Notes under the pieces: model-generated
Databases searched by the model: none
The model's input: the letters and a program-made list of their open reading frames with translations, nothing else
What the model was told of the DNA's origin: nothing
Made by a program: the position numbers and the translations under genes
Shown here: piece after piece, positions 18,174 through 29,572 of the stretch
Position numbering within the stretch: the first letter of the stretch is position 1
How the letters are laid out: each line of letters begins with the position of its first letter
DNA from: Acidibrevibacterium fodinaquatile
Lineage (GTDB): Bacteria; Pseudomonadota; Alphaproteobacteria; Acetobacterales; Acetobacteraceae
Direction of reading: 5' to 3'
Assembly: GCF_003352165.1 (NCBI RefSeq)
Contig: NZ_CP029176.1
Span: 1,612,001-1,676,000, forward strand
DNA: 64,000 nucleotides

Positions 18174-19586
18174 TTAGCGCCCCGTCAGAATCCGCGCGAC
18201 CAGTTCCTTCACCGTCGGGATAAAGCCGTTCGAATAGAACGGGTCGGTCGCGAAGCGGAAGCCGTTATGGCCGCTGAACATCAGGTTGTTTTCGACCGAG
18301 TTCGGATCGTCGCGATCATGGGCGATGGCTTGCAGCGTCTTTTGGATGCAGAAGCTGCGCGGGTCGGCCTTTTTGCCGGTGCTGTAATCGGGCTCGTGCT
18401 CGCTCCAGTTGGAAAACCGGCACTGGCTCAAGCACCCCATGCAGGCGATCTGATCGGCGGTGATTTCGCGGGCCTTTTCCGGGGCGACGAAAATCAGCGT
18501 ATTGTCGGGCGTGCGCAACGCTTCGGTGAACCCCTCGCGCTCCCATTCATGGGCGCGGGCGAGATCGGGGGGGGTGAGATAGACACTGCGCCGGCGCGGC
18601 CCGACGCCGTATTCCGCGACATGCTCGCCCACCGGCTCGGTGGTGTAGGCGACCTGACGCTCGTTGCGTTCGCGTAATTCGCGAATGAAGGCGTTATTGA
18701 CGGCGCTGGAGTAAAAGCCGGTCGGGCTGAAGTGGTTGAGAAAAACGTCGCCCTCGGCCAGCGTCAGCAATTTCTTCTTCCACGCATCGCTGATCGGGCT
18801 TTCGCGCGTCAGCATCGGACGCGTGCCGAACTGAAACGCAATCGGACCGAGTTCGGGATTATCGATCCAGTCCCGCCATTCATCGAGCCACCAGACGCCG
18901 CCGGCCATGATGATCGGCGTCTCGCCCAGGCCGAAACTCCGCAGCAGCTTGCGCAAGGCGACGACCCGAGGGTAGGGATCCTCCGGCCGGGTCGGGTCCT
19001 CGCTGTTGGAGAGCCCGTTATGGCCGCCGGCTCGCCACGGGTCTTCATAGACGACGCCGCCGAGCAACTCCGCGGCCTTGCTGTAGGCGCGCCGCCAAAG
19101 GGCATTGAAGGCCCGCGCCGAAGAGACGATCGGGTAGTAATAGACGCCGAACCGGGCGGCGATGTCGGACAGGCGATAGGGCATGCCGGCGCCGCAGGTG
19201 ATGCCGTTGATCAGCCCGCGCGCGCCCTCCAGCACCCCGGTGATGACCCGTTCTGCGCCGGCCATCTCCCAGAGGATATTGGCGTGGATGCGCCCGGCGC
19301 CGCCGGCCAGCTCATGCGCCTCGCGCGCCTGATGGATGCCGCCACGGATCGCGAAATCGACCAGCTCCTCGTGCCGCTCGCGCCGGGTGCGGCCACGATA
19401 AACCTCGAGAATCGGCGCGCCGCTCGCATCGTGCGCGTCGGCGTTGACGGCGCTGAACGTGCCGACGCCGCCGCTCGCCGCCCAATGGCCCGAGGTTTTG
19501 CCGTTGGACACCGAAATGCCTTTGCCGCCCTCGACCAAGGGCAGCACTTCGACCCCGCCCATCCTTATCGCATTGATCGCTGTCAT
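18174..19586 (-). CDS. Nitronate monooxygenase/NPD-family flavin oxidoreductase
   Basis: A 470-residue TIM-barrel FMN protein beginning MTAINAIRMGGVEVLPLVEG. It has GKGISVSNGKTSGHWAASGG, GITCGAGMPYRLSD, IIMAGGVWWLDEW and FGTRPMLTRESPIS, which correspond to the flavin-binding loops of 2-nitropropane dioxygenase-like enzymes. It is about 100 residues longer than typical members and carries a C-terminal cysteine cluster, CMGCLSQCRFSNW, plus a later FCIQ. GGAGAGG precedes the ATG at 19586. The substrate cannot be named; an enoyl-reductase-like or Fe-S-containing oxidoreductase is possible. Confidence 0.8.
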   Translation of the reverse strand: MTAINAIRMGGVEVLPLVEGGKGISVSNGKTSGHWAASGGVGTFSAVNADAHDASGAPILEVYRGRTRRERHEELVDFAIRGGIHQAREAHELAGGAGRIHANILWEMAGAERVITGVLEGARGLINGITCGAGMPYRLSDIAARFGVYYYPIVSSARAFNALWRRAYSKAAELLGGVVYEDPWRAGGHNGLSNSEDPTRPEDPYPRVVALRKLLRSFGLGETPIIMAGGVWWLDEWRDWIDNPELGPIAFQFGTRPMLTRESPISDAWKKKLLTLAEGDVFLNHFSPTGFYSSAVNNAFIRELRERNERQVAYTTEPVGEHVAEYGVGPRRRSVYLTPPDLARAHEWEREGFTEALRTPDNTLIFVAPEKAREITADQIACMGCLSQCRFSNWSEHEPDYSTGKKADPRSFCIQKTLQAIAHDRDDPNSVENNLMFSGHNGFRFATDPFYSNGFIPTVKELVARILTGR

Positions 19587-19681
19587 GATCGTCCGGCCTC
19601 TCCGTCTCCTCTGCCGCACGCGCCGCTGGCGGGGTTCTGCCCGGGATTTTCGTCCCGGGCAAGAAAAACGCGCGCCCCGGC

Positions 19682-21838
19682 CTATTCGCCGTCCGCCCGC
19701 TCGCGCCGCCCCCCCTTGGGGCCGACCTTGTCGGTGATATCCTCGCCCGTTACCTGGTCGACGACCCGCATCGAGAGCTTGACCTTGCCGCGCTCGTCAA
19801 AGCCAATCACCTTGACCTTCACCGCGTCGCCGACATTGACGACGTCGCCCGTCTTGGCGACCCGCCCGGTGGAAAGCTCGCTGATATGGACGAGCCCGTC
19901 GCGCGAGCCGAGAAAGTTCACGAACGCACCGAAATCGGCGATCTTGACCACCTTGCCGGTATAGATCACCCCGAGTTCGGGTTCGGCGACGATGCCGCGG
20001 ATCCAATCGATCGCCGCCTGCGCTTGCGCCGGGTCGGTCGCCGCGATCTTGATCGTGCCGTCATCCTCGATATCGATCTTGGTGCCGGTCTGCTCGACGA
20101 TCTCGCGGATCACCTTGCCGCCGGTGCCGATCACCTCGCGAATTTTTTCCTTCGGCACGTTGATCACGGTAATGCGCGGCGCGTTCGCCGCGACATCGTG
20201 GCGCGCCCCGGCAATCGCTTTGGCCATCTCGCCGAGAATATGCATCCGGCCCTCGCGCGCCTGATCGAGGGCTATGCGCATGATCTCGGGCGTGATCGAG
20301 GCGATCTTGAGGTCCATTTGCAGGCTGGTGACGCCCTGTTCCGTGCCGGCGACCTTGAAATCCATGTCGCCGAGATGATCCTCGTCGCCGAGGATATCAG
20401 AAAGAACCGCGAATTTATGCGCCTCTTTGATCAGCCCCATGGCGATCCCGGCGACCGGCCGGGCGAGCGGCACGCCGGCATCCATCAGCGCGAGCGAGCT
20501 GCCGCACACCGTCGCCATCGAGGAGCTGCCGTTGCTTTCGGTGATTTCGCTCACCACGCGCAAGGTGTAGGGAAATTTGTCCTTGGCCGGGAGCAGGGGA
20601 TGGATCGCGCGCCAGGCGAGCTTGCCATGGCCGACTTCGCGCCGCCCGGGGCTCCCCATGCGCCCGGTCTCGCCGACCGAATAGGGCGGGAAATTGTAAT
20701 GGAGCAGGAAATGCTCGCGATAATCCCCTTCCAAAGCGTCGATGAACTGCTCGTCCTGGCCGGTGCCGAGCGTTGCAACGCAGAGAGCCTGGGTTTCGCC
20801 GCGGGTGAAGAGCGCGCTGCCATGGGCGCGTGGCAGAACCCCGACCTCGGCGACGATCGGGCGGACGGTCTTGGTGTCGCGGCCATCGATGCGAATGCCG
20901 GTATCGAGCACGGCGTTGCGCACGATATCGGCCTCGAGATCCTTGAACAACGCCTTGACGCGCTCGGGATCGACCCCGCTCTCTTCGGCCTCGAGGGTCG
21001 CGAGCACGGATTTCTTCACCGCCGCGACCTTGTCCTGACGCGCCTGTTTGATCTTTTCCTGATAGGCCTCGGTGAGCGGCGCGCGGGCCAGCGCATCGAT
21101 GCGAGCGGCGAGCGCGCGCGCCCCTTCATCGGCCGCCGGCAGTTCCCAGGGCTCACGCGCCGCCTGTTCGGCAAGCTCGATGATCGCCGCGATCACCGGC
21201 TGGAACGCGGCGTGGCCGAACGTGACCGCGCCGAGCATGATTTCTTCGGACAATTCATGCGCCTCGCTCTCGACCATCAGCACCCCTTCGGCGGTGCCGG
21301 CGACGATGAGATCGAGGACCGAAGTCTCGCGCTCGGCGAGCGTCGGGTTGAGCAGGTATTGGCCATCGGCATAGCCGACCCGCGCCGCCCCGACGGGGCC
21401 GAAAAACGGAATCCCCGAGAGTGTCAGCGCCGCCGAGCAGCCGACCATGGCGACGATATCGGGATCGTTCTCGAGATCATGGCTGAGGACGGTCGCGATC
21501 ACCTGAACCTCGTTCCTGAACCCCTCGGGAAATAGCGGCCGGATCGGGCGGTCGATGAGGCGGCTGGTCAGGGTCTCGCGCTCGGAGGGGCGGCCTTCGC
21601 GCTTGAAATGCCCGCCCGGGATGCGCCCAGCGGCGAAGGATTTCTCCTGATAATTGACGGTCAGGGGAAAGAAATCCTGCCCCGGCCGCGCCGATTTGGC
21701 GCCGACCACGGTGCAGAGCACGATCGTGTCGCCATAGCGTGCCATCACCGCGCCATCGGCCTGGCGCGCGATCTTGCCGGTCTCCAGCACCAGGGGACGT
21801 CCACCCCAGGAAATCTCCTTGCGGAAATGCTTGAACAT
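19682..21838 (-). CDS. pnp: Polyribonucleotide nucleotidyltransferase (PNPase)
   Basis: A 718-residue 3'-5' phosphorolytic exoribonuclease of full family length. Two RNase PH domains (about 10-230 and 310-540) are joined by an alpha-helical domain. The KH domain is at about 555-610 ([17 protein letters not shown]) and the S1 domain at about 620-690 ([17 protein letters not shown]). The tail is basic and Gly-rich. The gene lies downstream of rpsO, the usual order, with a long structured leader between them. Autoregulation through RNase III cleavage of such a leader is known for E. coli pnp and is only inferred here. Confidence 0.96.
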   Translation of the reverse strand: MFKHFRKEISWGGRPLVLETGKIARQADGAVMARYGDTIVLCTVVGAKSARPGQDFFPLTVNYQEKSFAAGRIPGGHFKREGRPSERETLTSRLIDRPIRPLFPEGFRNEVQVIATVLSHDLENDPDIVAMVGCSAALTLSGIPFFGPVGAARVGYADGQYLLNPTLAERETSVLDLIVAGTAEGVLMVESEAHELSEEIMLGAVTFGHAAFQPVIAAIIELAEQAAREPWELPAADEGARALAARIDALARAPLTEAYQEKIKQARQDKVAAVKKSVLATLEAEESGVDPERVKALFKDLEADIVRNAVLDTGIRIDGRDTKTVRPIVAEVGVLPRAHGSALFTRGETQALCVATLGTGQDEQFIDALEGDYREHFLLHYNFPPYSVGETGRMGSPGRREVGHGKLAWRAIHPLLPAKDKFPYTLRVVSEITESNGSSSMATVCGSSLALMDAGVPLARPVAGIAMGLIKEAHKFAVLSDILGDEDHLGDMDFKVAGTEQGVTSLQMDLKIASITPEIMRIALDQAREGRMHILGEMAKAIAGARHDVAANAPRITVINVPKEKIREVIGTGGKVIREIVEQTGTKIDIEDDGTIKIAATDPAQAQAAIDWIRGIVAEPELGVIYTGKVVKIADFGAFVNFLGSRDGLVHISELSTGRVAKTGDVVNVGDAVKVKVIGFDERGKVKLSMRVVDQVTGEDITDKVGPKGGRRERADGE

Positions 21839-22220
21839 TGTTTTCGTCGTCCTTCAAAACCAAGGCGCGACGCGGCGAGGAGGCCGGCGAAAGATCCCAA
21901 CCTAAGATGCAGGCCGGCGTCTCGGGTCGCATGGGGCGGACTCTTCGCAGGGAACAAGGTGCGGGCAAAGATCCCTGGAGAGCCGCGAGCCACGCGGCCG
22001 GAGGCGCCGCTTCGAACCTACATCCCGGTTCGCACCCGGGGTGCGTCGATCAATCCACCGGAATTCCACCGCGATCGCGGCGGCCGGGGTTCTCCCGGCC
22101 CATTGCTCCGCACCCCCATGGCGCGGAGTCGGCACCGATGACCGCTATATAAGAGAAGTCACCGGCAACACCATACTATCATGACCCTCTCGCTGTTTCG
22201 CGACATCGCCACCACGCGCC
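21839..22220 (-). promoter_or_regulatory. Structured rpsO-pnp intergenic leader
   Basis: A 382-base gap without a supported gene. On the minus strand a TATATA box lies near 22146-22151. It is followed by hairpins CTCCGC/GCGGAG (22106-22128), GGCCGGG/CCCGGCC (22082-22100), the self-complementary CCGCGATCGCGG (22069-22080) and GCACCC/GGGTGC near 22032-22044. This series of stems fits a pnp leader processed by RNase III. No good -35 box is seen. Confidence 0.5.
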
Positions 22221-22490
22221 TCAGCGGCGGAGGTTGAGCCGGCGAATCAGCCCCTCATAGCGTTGCACGTTCTTGCGCTTGAGGTAATCGAGCAGGCCAC
22301 GGCGCTGGCCGACCAGCATCAAAAGCCCGCGCCGGCTGTGAAAATCCTTGGCGTGGGTTTTGAGATGTTCGGTGAGATTGCTGATCCGCTCGGACAGCAG
22401 CGCCACCTGAACTTCCGGGCTGCCGGTATCGCCGGGATGGGTCGCATATTCGGAAACCAGCGCCGTGCGGCGCTCGGGCGTAATCGACAT
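22221..22490 (-). CDS. rpsO: 30S ribosomal protein uS15
   Basis: The 89-residue protein begins [20 protein letters not shown] and shows the family features [34 protein letters not shown] and [12 protein letters not shown]. It binds 16S rRNA early in assembly of the platform. It lies 24 nt downstream of truB and upstream of pnp in the classical truB-rpsO-pnp order. Confidence 0.97.
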   Translation of the reverse strand: MSITPERRTALVSEYATHPGDTGSPEVQVALLSERISNLTEHLKTHAKDFHSRRGLLMLVGQRRGLLDYLKRKNVQRYEGLIRRLNLRR

Positions 22491-22514
22491 CAGGATTTCT
22501 CTCCAGATGAGGGG

Positions 22515-23453
22515 TTACAACAGGCGTTCGGGGCAGAGCCAGCCATCTTCCAGCCGGCAGAGCCCGATCACGCGCTTCCCCGCCATCGCCCGCACCAACC
22601 CGCCTTGCGGGTCGGCCTGGGCAGGAATACGGCCCATCAGGGTCACCAGACTGATCGCCTGGCCGTTCTGAAGGCCGCTGGTCTCCACGTCCGTCAAGGC
22701 CAGCGCCGGGATGTCGGCCAGCGCGGTCGCGACCGGAAGCAGGAGATCCGGAGAAGCGGGCTCCGTATCGCCGCTTCCTGCGAGCTTGTCCAGCGAAATC
22801 GCCATCGTCTCGTCGAACGGCCCGACGCAGAGGCGCCTCAGCGCCGCGACATGGCCGAGGGTGCCACAGGCGAGCGCGAGATCGCGGGCCAGGCTCCGCA
22901 TATAAACGCCCTTGCCGGACGCGACCTCGAACACCGCCGTTTCGGAATCGGGGCGGGCGATGAGTTCGAAACGGTCAACCCGCGCCGGGCGCGGCGGCAA
23001 ATCCGGCGCGCGCCCCTCGCGGGCCATGTCATAGGCACGCTCGCCGGCGATCTTCACCGCCGAAAACACCGGCGGCACCTGCATGATGGCGCCACGAAAC
23101 GCGGGCAGCGCCGCCCGGATCGTCGCATCATCGGGCCGCACCGCCGAGGTTGCGATCACCTGCCCATCGGCGTCGTCGGTATCGCGTGCCTCGCCGAAGC
23201 GGAGCGTGAAACGATAGAGCTTGGTGCCGTCCATCACATAGGGCACGGTCTTGGTCGCGGCGCCGAACGCCACCGGCAAGAGCCCGGTCGCCAGCGGATC
23301 GAGAGTGCCGCCATGCCCCGCCTTCTGCGCCGCGAAAGCGCGGCGAACCCGGTTGACGACATCGGTGCTGGTCATGCCGGCGGGCTTGTCGACCACCAGC
23401 CAGCCATCGAGCGCCCGCCCGCGACGTTTACGCATCCCTGCTTTCCTCACCAT
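22515..23453 (-). CDS. truB: tRNA pseudouridine(55) synthase
   Basis: A 312-residue enzyme that makes pseudouridine 55 in the tRNA T loop. It contains GWLVVDKPAGMTSTDVVNRV, the catalytic-Asp motif HGGTLDPLATGLLPV (Asp near residue 53) and the ERAYDMAREG segment. The C-terminal PUA-like region ends WLCPERLL. The stop of rbfA lies 2 nt upstream. Confidence 0.95.
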   Translation of the reverse strand: MVRKAGMRKRRGRALDGWLVVDKPAGMTSTDVVNRVRRAFAAQKAGHGGTLDPLATGLLPVAFGAATKTVPYVMDGTKLYRFTLRFGEARDTDDADGQVIATSAVRPDDATIRAALPAFRGAIMQVPPVFSAVKIAGERAYDMAREGRAPDLPPRPARVDRFELIARPDSETAVFEVASGKGVYMRSLARDLALACGTLGHVAALRRLCVGPFDETMAISLDKLAGSGDTEPASPDLLLPVATALADIPALALTDVETSGLQNGQAISLVTLMGRIPAQADPQGGLVRAMAGKRVIGLCRLEDGWLCPERLL

Positions 23454-23455
23454 TG

Positions 23456-23830
23456 TCAGCCGAGATCGCGGGCCACCGCGGGCGAGTGGAGGAGAGCGTT
23501 GATCTCCGCCGCGTAATCGAGCGAGGTATCGACCTCGAAATGCAGCCTCGGCGCGAATTTGAGCCGCATGGCGTTCGCAACCTGGGCGCGCAGGAAAGGC
23601 TGGACATGCGCCAGAGCCGGCAGCAGGGCGGCGCCGTCGGCGCGGCCGAGGCGCGCGAAGAACACTCTCGCCGCTTTGAGATCAGGGGTGATGCGCACTT
23701 CGGTGATGGTGATCCGCGCGGCGGCGAGCTCGGGGTCGCGAAACTCGCCGCGCGCGAAGAGAGCCGCGAGCACGTGGCGGATCTCTTCCGCCACCCGCAA
23801 TTGCCGCGGGCTGGATCCGGCGCGCTTCAT
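23456..23830 (-). CDS. rbfA: 30S ribosome-binding factor A
   Basis: A 124-residue KH-like protein that helps 16S rRNA 5'-end maturation. It has [39 protein letters not shown] and [19 protein letters not shown]. Its ATG overlaps the infB stop codon as ATGA, so I chose 23830 rather than the longer frame; the coupling suggests translational reinitiation. Confidence 0.94.
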   Translation of the reverse strand: MKRAGSSPRQLRVAEEIRHVLAALFARGEFRDPELAAARITITEVRITPDLKAARVFFARLGRADGAALLPALAHVQPFLRAQVANAMRLKFAPRLHFEVDTSLDYAAEINALLHSPAVARDLG

Positions 23831-26487
23831 GCCGCGACCAGCTCGGTCTCGAAGCATTCGACGATGTCGCCTTCGCGAAGATCATTGAATCCGGCAAAAG
23901 AAAGGCCGCATTCATAGCCGCGCGCGACCTCGCGGACATCGTCCTTGAAGCGCTTGAGCTGCGACAATTCGCCCTGATGGATGACGACGCCATCGCGCAG
24001 CAGCCGCACGCCGGCGCCCCGCTTGACCACGCCCTCGGTGATCATGCAGCCGGCGACCTTGCCGACCTTGGTGATATCAAACACCTTGCGGATTTCGGCG
24101 TAGCCCAGGAATTTCTCGCGGGCTTTCGGCGCTGTCTTGCCGCGCACCAGCTTCTCGACGTCGTCGGCGACCTCATAGATGATGCTGTAATAGCGGATAT
24201 CGACGCCATCCCGCTGCGCGAGTTCGCGGGCCTGCGCGGTCGCGCGGACATTGAAGGCGACGACGACCGCCTCCGAGGCCTTGGCGAGCTGAATATCGCT
24301 TTCGGTGATCTGGCCGACGCCGGCATGAAGGACGCGAACCTTGACCTCCTCGCTGCCGAGCTTGCTGACGGTGACCGCCAGCGCCTCCGCCGAGCCTTGG
24401 ACGTCGGCCTTGATCAGGACCGCGACCTCTTTCTGCTCGCCGGCCTGGATGCGCGCCAGCATCTGATCGAGGGTGCCGCGCCCGGCGGCAACGCCGGCAT
24501 TGACCCGCTCGCGCGCTTTGCGTTGGCGGAATTCGGAAATCTCGCGCGCCCGCGCTTCGTTCTCGACCGCGACCAGCGGCTCGCCAGCCCCGGGCACCCC
24601 GGCGAGACCGAGAATCTCGACCGGCGCGGACGGCAGCGCCTCGCGTAGCGGCTGACCGCGATCATCGAGCATCGCCCGCACCCGCCCCCATTCGGCCCCG
24701 GCGACGACGATATCGCCTTGCCGCAGCGTGCCTTTCTGGACGAGGACGGTCGCGACCGGGCCGCGCCCGCGATCGAGCCGGCTTTCGATGACCGTGCCTT
24801 CGGCGGCGCGCTGAGGATTGGCACGGAGATCGAGGATCTCGGCCTGCAGCAAAATGGCCTCCTCGAGCTTGTCGAGGCCGGTGCGCTTGAGCGCCGAGAC
24901 CTCGACCTCCTGGGTGTCGCCGCCCAATGACTCGACCACGATGTCGTGGCTGAGGAGATCGTTCCTGACCCGGTCTGGCTTGGCGCCGGGCTTGTCCATC
25001 TTGTTGATGGCGACGATGATCGGCGCGCCGGCGGCTTTCGCGTGACGGATCGCCTCGATGGTCTGCGGCATCACCCCGTCATCGGCGGCGACCACCAGGA
25101 CGACGATATCGGTGACACTGGCGCCGCGCGCGCGCATCGCGGTGAACGCCTCGTGCCCGGGCGTGTCGATGAAGGTGATCCGCTCGCCCGAGCCAAGCCG
25201 CACCTGATAGGCGCCGATATGCTGGGTGATCCCCCCCGCTTCGCCGGCGGCGACATCGGTCGCGCGGAGCGCATCGAGGAGCGAGGTCTTGCCGTGATCG
25301 ACATGGCCCATGACGGTGACGACCGGCGGGCGCTTGATCATCGCCGCATCGTCGTCGCTGGCACCGGCGAGACCGATCTCGACATCCGAGTCAGAGACCC
25401 GCTTGGCGCGGTGCCCGAATTCCTGGACCACGAGTTCGGCGGTATCGGCGTCGATGGTCTGGGTGATGGTTGCCATCACCCCGAGCTTCATCAGCGTCTT
25501 GATCACCTCCGGCGCCCGCGCCGCCATCCGGTTGGCCAATTCCTGCACCGAAATGCTTTCCGGCAATACGACGTCGCGCACAACTTTCACCTGGTCCGAA
25601 CGTAGCCGGTCGAGTTCCGCCTGACGCCGCTCGCGGTCGCGCTGGCGGCGCATGGAGGCAAGCGAGCGCACGCGCTCATCCTCGTCTTCGAGCGCCGCCT
25701 GGACATCGATGCGGCTGCCGCGACGGCGATCCTCGGCGGTTTTCTTGACCGCCGGCACTTGCGGCTTGCGCGCCGGCGGGGCGCCGCCAGGACGGCGGGC
25801 AGGGCGGGCATCCTCGTCGTCCTCGCCACGCGCGCCACGCAGACGCAGGGTCTCGGTCGGTGCCGCGGGCTTGCTCGCCGGTGCCGCCGCCGGCGCGCGC
25901 GGCGCGGCGCGTGGCGCGGCTTCCTCGCCACTCGTGGCGGCGGCCGGCGCGGCCGCCGGCGCGGATGGGGCGGCGGCGCGACGGGCAGCCTCCGCCTCGG
26001 CGGCGCGGCGGGCGGCTTCCTCCTCGGCGGCGCGACGCGCTTCCTCCTCGGCGGCCCGGCGCGCTTCTTCCTCGCGCCGACGCGCTTCCTCGGCGGCGGA
26101 GAGAATGGAGATTTTTTCCTGCTCGCGGCGTTCGGCTTCGCGCCGCGCCGCTTCGCGCTGCTGTTCGACGAGGGCGCGCTGACGGGCGGCGAGTTCAGCC
26201 GCGGTCAAAGCCCGGCCGCTGCCGGCGACGCCGCTGCTCGCGGCGCGGCTCGCCGGTTCGCTGCGGCCGGAACCGCTCCCCGCGGCGGGCGCCGGCGCGG
26301 CGGCCGGATTAGCCACGGGGGCGGCGCTCCGCTTCTTGCGGACTTCGACCTGCACCACTTTCGAGCGGCCGTGGCTGAAACTCTGGCGCACAGAGCCGGC
26401 ATCGACGGTGCGTCCGCCCTCGAGCCGCCCACTCGGCCGCAGCGAAAGCCGCCCCTTGCCGCTGTCCTGATCGTTACCTTCAGTCAT
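23827..26487 (-). CDS. infB: Translation initiation factor IF-2
   Basis: An 886-residue GTPase. The N-terminal 300 residues hold an IF2-associated segment and a long Arg/Ala/Glu-rich helical stretch. The G domain follows with [15 protein letters not shown] (G1), [15 protein letters not shown] (G3) and NKMDKPGA (G4), then domains II, III and the fMet-tRNA-binding C-terminal domain (GYECGLSF near the end). The start [16 protein letters not shown] is taken at 26487; 42 upstream in-frame codons are not family-like. It ends with an ATGA overlap into rbfA. Confidence 0.95.
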   Translation of the reverse strand: MTEGNDQDSGKGRLSLRPSGRLEGGRTVDAGSVRQSFSHGRSKVVQVEVRKKRSAAPVANPAAAPAPAAGSGSGRSEPASRAASSGVAGSGRALTAAELAARQRALVEQQREAARREAERREQEKISILSAAEEARRREEEARRAAEEEARRAAEEEAARRAAEAEAARRAAAPSAPAAAPAAATSGEEAAPRAAPRAPAAAPASKPAAPTETLRLRGARGEDDEDARPARRPGGAPPARKPQVPAVKKTAEDRRRGSRIDVQAALEDEDERVRSLASMRRQRDRERRQAELDRLRSDQVKVVRDVVLPESISVQELANRMAARAPEVIKTLMKLGVMATITQTIDADTAELVVQEFGHRAKRVSDSDVEIGLAGASDDDAAMIKRPPVVTVMGHVDHGKTSLLDALRATDVAAGEAGGITQHIGAYQVRLGSGERITFIDTPGHEAFTAMRARGASVTDIVVLVVAADDGVMPQTIEAIRHAKAAGAPIIVAINKMDKPGAKPDRVRNDLLSHDIVVESLGGDTQEVEVSALKRTGLDKLEEAILLQAEILDLRANPQRAAEGTVIESRLDRGRGPVATVLVQKGTLRQGDIVVAGAEWGRVRAMLDDRGQPLREALPSAPVEILGLAGVPGAGEPLVAVENEARAREISEFRQRKARERVNAGVAAGRGTLDQMLARIQAGEQKEVAVLIKADVQGSAEALAVTVSKLGSEEVKVRVLHAGVGQITESDIQLAKASEAVVVAFNVRATAQARELAQRDGVDIRYYSIIYEVADDVEKLVRGKTAPKAREKFLGYAEIRKVFDITKVGKVAGCMITEGVVKRGAGVRLLRDGVVIHQGELSQLKRFKDDVREVARGYECGLSFAGFNDLREGDIVECFETELVAA

Positions 26488-26616
26488 TGACCCGTCCGTA
26501 TCCCGTGCCCTGCCATCTGTCGCCCATTCCTGCGTCACGCCCTCGCGCCCTATCCGGCGCCCGCCAAGCGACCTCGCGCCACCGCCGCGCATCAATGGAC
26601 CGCTTGCGCTCAATCC

Positions 26617-27348
26617 TCAAGCCGCATCTCCCGATGACGCCACATCCCTGCCCTCGATTCCGGCGAGGCGCGCGGTATCGGCGGCAATCATGGCCGCGAG
26701 CCGCCCCGCAACGAGTGCTACATGCACGACCCGCTCACGGGCGAAAACGCGCCCCAATTCCGCGCCAGAGAGCGGATCGACCACCGCGACCATGCCTCTC
26801 GGCTTCATCGCCGCGAGAAACCGGGCCCGTTCTTCGGCGCTGCCATCATGCGCTTCGACGACGAGACCGGCGCGGCCGGAGAGCAGCCATTCCCGCGCTT
26901 TATCGAAACCGGCGACGGCTTGCCCAGCCCGCCGGGCGAGCCCGAGGGTTTCGCCGATCCGTGCTCGCAATCCGACAGCGATATTAGCGGCGAGATCCGA
27001 AGGCACGCTCACCGGCCGCTTCGCCGCATGCGCGAACACTCCCCGCGTCGCCGCAGCTTTTAACACATCCTGCCGGGCGCTCAACCACATTCCCCGCCCC
27101 GGCAGCCGGAGCGCGAGGTCGGCGACGATCGCGCCCTCCGGTCCGACGACGAAGCGAATCATCGCCGCCTTCTCGGCGCGCACGCGGGTGACCAAACACC
27201 GCCGCAGCGGCCCACGCTCGCGCGCATCGTCGGCATCGTCCTCGGCATCGTCCTCTGCGCCATCCGCGCGCAACGCCTCGGGCGCGTCGTGCGGCGACCG
27301 CGGATCAGGTGTGCGCTCAGGCGTCTTTCTGTTCCTTCTCTTCGTCAT
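26617..27348 (-). CDS. YlxR/L7Ae-type RNA-binding protein of the nusA operon
   Basis: A 243-residue protein. An acidic, low-complexity N-terminus (1-45) is followed by a YlxR (DUF448) domain with [18 protein letters not shown] and [11 protein letters not shown]. An L7Ae-like domain (about 130-220) holds [17 protein letters not shown]. The position between nusA and infB is the conserved place for ylxR genes in alphaproteobacteria, where the two domains are fused. Its start overlaps the end of nusA by about 32 nt. A role in RNA binding during transcription or translation is family-based. Confidence 0.88.
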   Translation of the reverse strand: MTKRRNRKTPERTPDPRSPHDAPEALRADGAEDDAEDDADDARERGPLRRCLVTRVRAEKAAMIRFVVGPEGAIVADLALRLPGRGMWLSARQDVLKAAATRGVFAHAAKRPVSVPSDLAANIAVGLRARIGETLGLARRAGQAVAGFDKAREWLLSGRAGLVVEAHDGSAEERARFLAAMKPRGMVAVVDPLSGAELGRVFARERVVHVALVAGRLAAMIAADTARLAGIEGRDVASSGDAA

Positions 27349-28855
27349 CGGCGAACCAATGCGCCCGCGCGGTCATGATGATGGCGCTCGCCCAGGCGGT
27401 GGCGGTCTCGTCGTCCATCTCGCCTTTGCCGACGATTTCGAGCAATTCGTCAGCGGCGAGATCGGCGAGATCATCGAGCGTCTTCACGCCCTTTTCGCCG
27501 AGCGCGACCAGCATCGCCGGGGTCAGTTCGGCGATCGCCGCGACATCGTCGCTGACCCCAAGCGAGACCCGCTTTTCGTTGAGTTCGGCGTCGCGACGGG
27601 CGAGGAATGCCTCGGCGCGGCGGATCAGCTCGGCGGCGACGGCCTCATCGAACCCCTCGATCTCGGCCAACTCCTCGGGCGGCGAGAAAGCCAGCTCCTC
27701 GATGGTGTTGAACCCTTCCGCGACGAGCAGGCCAGCGATCACGTCATCGACATCGAGCGCTTCGACGAAAAGCCCGGTGCGGCGGCGGAATTCCTCCTGC
27801 CGGCGCTCGCTTTCCTCGGCTTCGGTGAGGATGTCGATGTCCCAGCGGGTGAGCTGGCTCGCGAGGCGGACATTCTGGCCGCGCCGGCCGATGGCGAGCG
27901 AGAGCTGGTCGTCGGGCACCACCACCTCGACGCGCCCGGCCTCCTCGTCGATCACCACCTTGGTCACCTCCGCCGGGGCGAGCGCATTGACGACGAAGGT
28001 CGCCGCCTGCGGGCTCCAGGGAATGATGTCGATCTTCTCGCCTTGCAGTTCCTGCACCACCGCCTGGACGCGCGAGCCGCGCATGCCAACGCAAGCGCCG
28101 ACCGGATCGATCGAGGAATCGCGCGAGATCACCGCCATTTTCGCGCGCGAGCCAGGATCCCGCGCAACCGCCTTGATCTCGATGATGCCGTCATAGATCT
28201 CCGGCACTTCCTGGGCGAAAAGCTTGGCGAGGAAATTGGGATGGGTGCGCGAGAGAAAGATTTGTGGCCCGCGCGGCTCCTCGCGCACGTCATAGATATA
28301 GGCGCGCACGCGGTCGCCATTCCGGAAACTCTCGCGCGGGATCAGCTCGTCGCGCCGCAGCAGCGCCTCGGCGCGGCCGAGATCGACCATGAGATTGCCG
28401 TATTCGGTGCGCTTGACGGTGCCGTTGATGATTTCGCCAACGCGATCCTTATATTCCTCGTATTGGCGCTTGCGCTCGTATTCGCGCACACGTTGCACGA
28501 TCACCTGTTTCGCGGTTTGCGCCGCGATGCGGCCGAAATCGATCGGTGGCAGCGGATCGACGAGATGCTCGCCGAGCTGGATATCGGGCTTGAACTTGCG
28601 CGCGATGGCGATCGGGATCTGGGTCTCCTCGTTCTCCACCGTCTCCACCGCCTCGGTCCAGCGCGAGAGATGGACCTCGCCGGTTTTCCTGTCGATGCGG
28701 GCGCGAATATCCTTTTCATGGCCATATTTGGCGCGGCCGGCCTTCTGGATGGCTTGTTCCATCGCCTCCAGCACCTCGTCGCGCTCGATCGATTTCTCGC
28801 GCGCGACGGCGTCGGCCACCAATAGCAATTCCGGGCGGGCGATCGCGGTATCCAT
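27317..28855 (-). CDS. nusA: Transcription termination/antitermination protein NusA
   Basis: A 512-residue protein with an N-terminal RNA-polymerase-binding domain ([18 protein letters not shown]), an S1 domain (about 135-200, [17 protein letters not shown]) and two KH domains ([15 protein letters not shown] and [15 protein letters not shown]). Two C-terminal acidic repeats contain helix-hairpin-helix-like segments. I use the ATG at 28855, which has AAAGG 9 nt upstream. The operon order rimP-nusA-ylxR-infB-rbfA-truB-rpsO-pnp is canonical. Confidence 0.95.
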   Translation of the reverse strand: MDTAIARPELLLVADAVAREKSIERDEVLEAMEQAIQKAGRAKYGHEKDIRARIDRKTGEVHLSRWTEAVETVENEETQIPIAIARKFKPDIQLGEHLVDPLPPIDFGRIAAQTAKQVIVQRVREYERKRQYEEYKDRVGEIINGTVKRTEYGNLMVDLGRAEALLRRDELIPRESFRNGDRVRAYIYDVREEPRGPQIFLSRTHPNFLAKLFAQEVPEIYDGIIEIKAVARDPGSRAKMAVISRDSSIDPVGACVGMRGSRVQAVVQELQGEKIDIIPWSPQAATFVVNALAPAEVTKVVIDEEAGRVEVVVPDDQLSLAIGRRGQNVRLASQLTRWDIDILTEAEESERRQEEFRRRTGLFVEALDVDDVIAGLLVAEGFNTIEELAFSPPEELAEIEGFDEAVAAELIRRAEAFLARRDAELNEKRVSLGVSDDVAAIAELTPAMLVALGEKGVKTLDDLADLAADELLEIVGKGEMDDETATAWASAIIMTARAHWFADDEEKEQKDA

Positions 28856-28915
28856 GGCATGAGACCTTTCGATTGACGTTTCGGACGCGTTCATGGGCGG
28901 TTTCTTGTGATGGGA

Positions 28916-29464
28916 TCAGTTGAGCGGTTTTTCGTTGAACGGCGGGGCGGCATCGGCGGCGAGCAGCGCCTCCGTCAGCACCAGCTTGGCGCGGCGAATC
29001 TCAGTGCGCGGCAGCGCGATTTCGCTGCCGTCATCGAGGCGAAGGCGCGCCGTCGCACGATCGGCGCCAAGCACGATGCCGACGAAGCGCTTGCGCCCCT
29101 CCTGCGCCACCACCATCTCGACGCGGGCGAGGTGGCCGGCGAAGCGGTTCCAGTCCTTCGCGCGGGTCAGCGGCCGGTCGATCCCTGGCGAACTGACTTC
29201 GAGCGTCCAGGCGCCGGGCAGCGGATCCTCGACATCGAGCACCGCGCCGAGCGTGCGGCTCAGCGCCTCGCAATCTTCGATGCCAAAGCGCGCGCCATCG
29301 GCCCGGTCGGCCATGATCTGCACCACCGGCCGCTCGCGCCCGGTCACCGCAACGCGCACCAGCTCATAGTCGAGGGCTTCCAGCGTCGGCGTGATGCGCG
29401 CGGCGATCTTGGCTTCGAGGCCGGTATGATGCGGGCGATCCTCGTCCAAAACAAATCCATCCAA
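28916..29464 (-). CDS. rimP: Ribosome maturation factor RimP
   Basis: A 182-residue 30S assembly factor with the family core [48 protein letters not shown] and a C-terminal SH3-like domain. The first 14 residues ([14 protein letters not shown]) are not family-like. The ATG lies only a few nucleotides after the U tract of a hairpin, so an internal start nearer the [11 protein letters not shown] segment is possible. The 5' end and leader are duplicated at 29933-30000. Confidence 0.92.
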   Translation of the reverse strand: MDGFVLDEDRPHHTGLEAKIAARITPTLEALDYELVRVAVTGRERPVVQIMADRADGARFGIEDCEALSRTLGAVLDVEDPLPGAWTLEVSSPGIDRPLTRAKDWNRFAGHLARVEMVVAQEGRKRFVGIVLGADRATARLRLDDGSEIALPRTEIRRAKLVLTEALLAADAAPPFNEKPLN

Positions 29465-29479
29465 AACAAAAAAGGCGGC
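29411..29479. repeat. Direct repeat copy A (rimP leader and 5' end)
   Basis: About 68 bp that recur at 29933-30000 with roughly five differences. The repeat spans the first rimP codons, the U tract and one arm of the leader hairpin. Confidence 0.9.
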
Positions 29480-29493
29480 CCGCGAAGGCCACC
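29468..29493 (-). terminator. Attenuator-like terminator upstream of rimP
   Basis: On the minus strand GGTGGCC, loop TTCGCG, GGCCGCC and six Ts form an intrinsic terminator that ends just before the rimP ATG at 29464. It would act on transcripts entering the nusA operon, as leader terminators do in E. coli metY-rimP-nusA; NusA feedback is an inference. Confidence 0.65.
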
Positions 29494-29572
29494 CCCCGTA
29501 ACATCGCGGAGAATGTGTATGGCCCGCACATAGCGCCCCTCGCCGGGTTTCGCAAGGGGATCGGGGGCGGGG

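Noticed and set aside
19886-21535. A 549-codon plus-strand open frame
   Set aside because: Antisense to pnp, with composition typical of a shadow frame.
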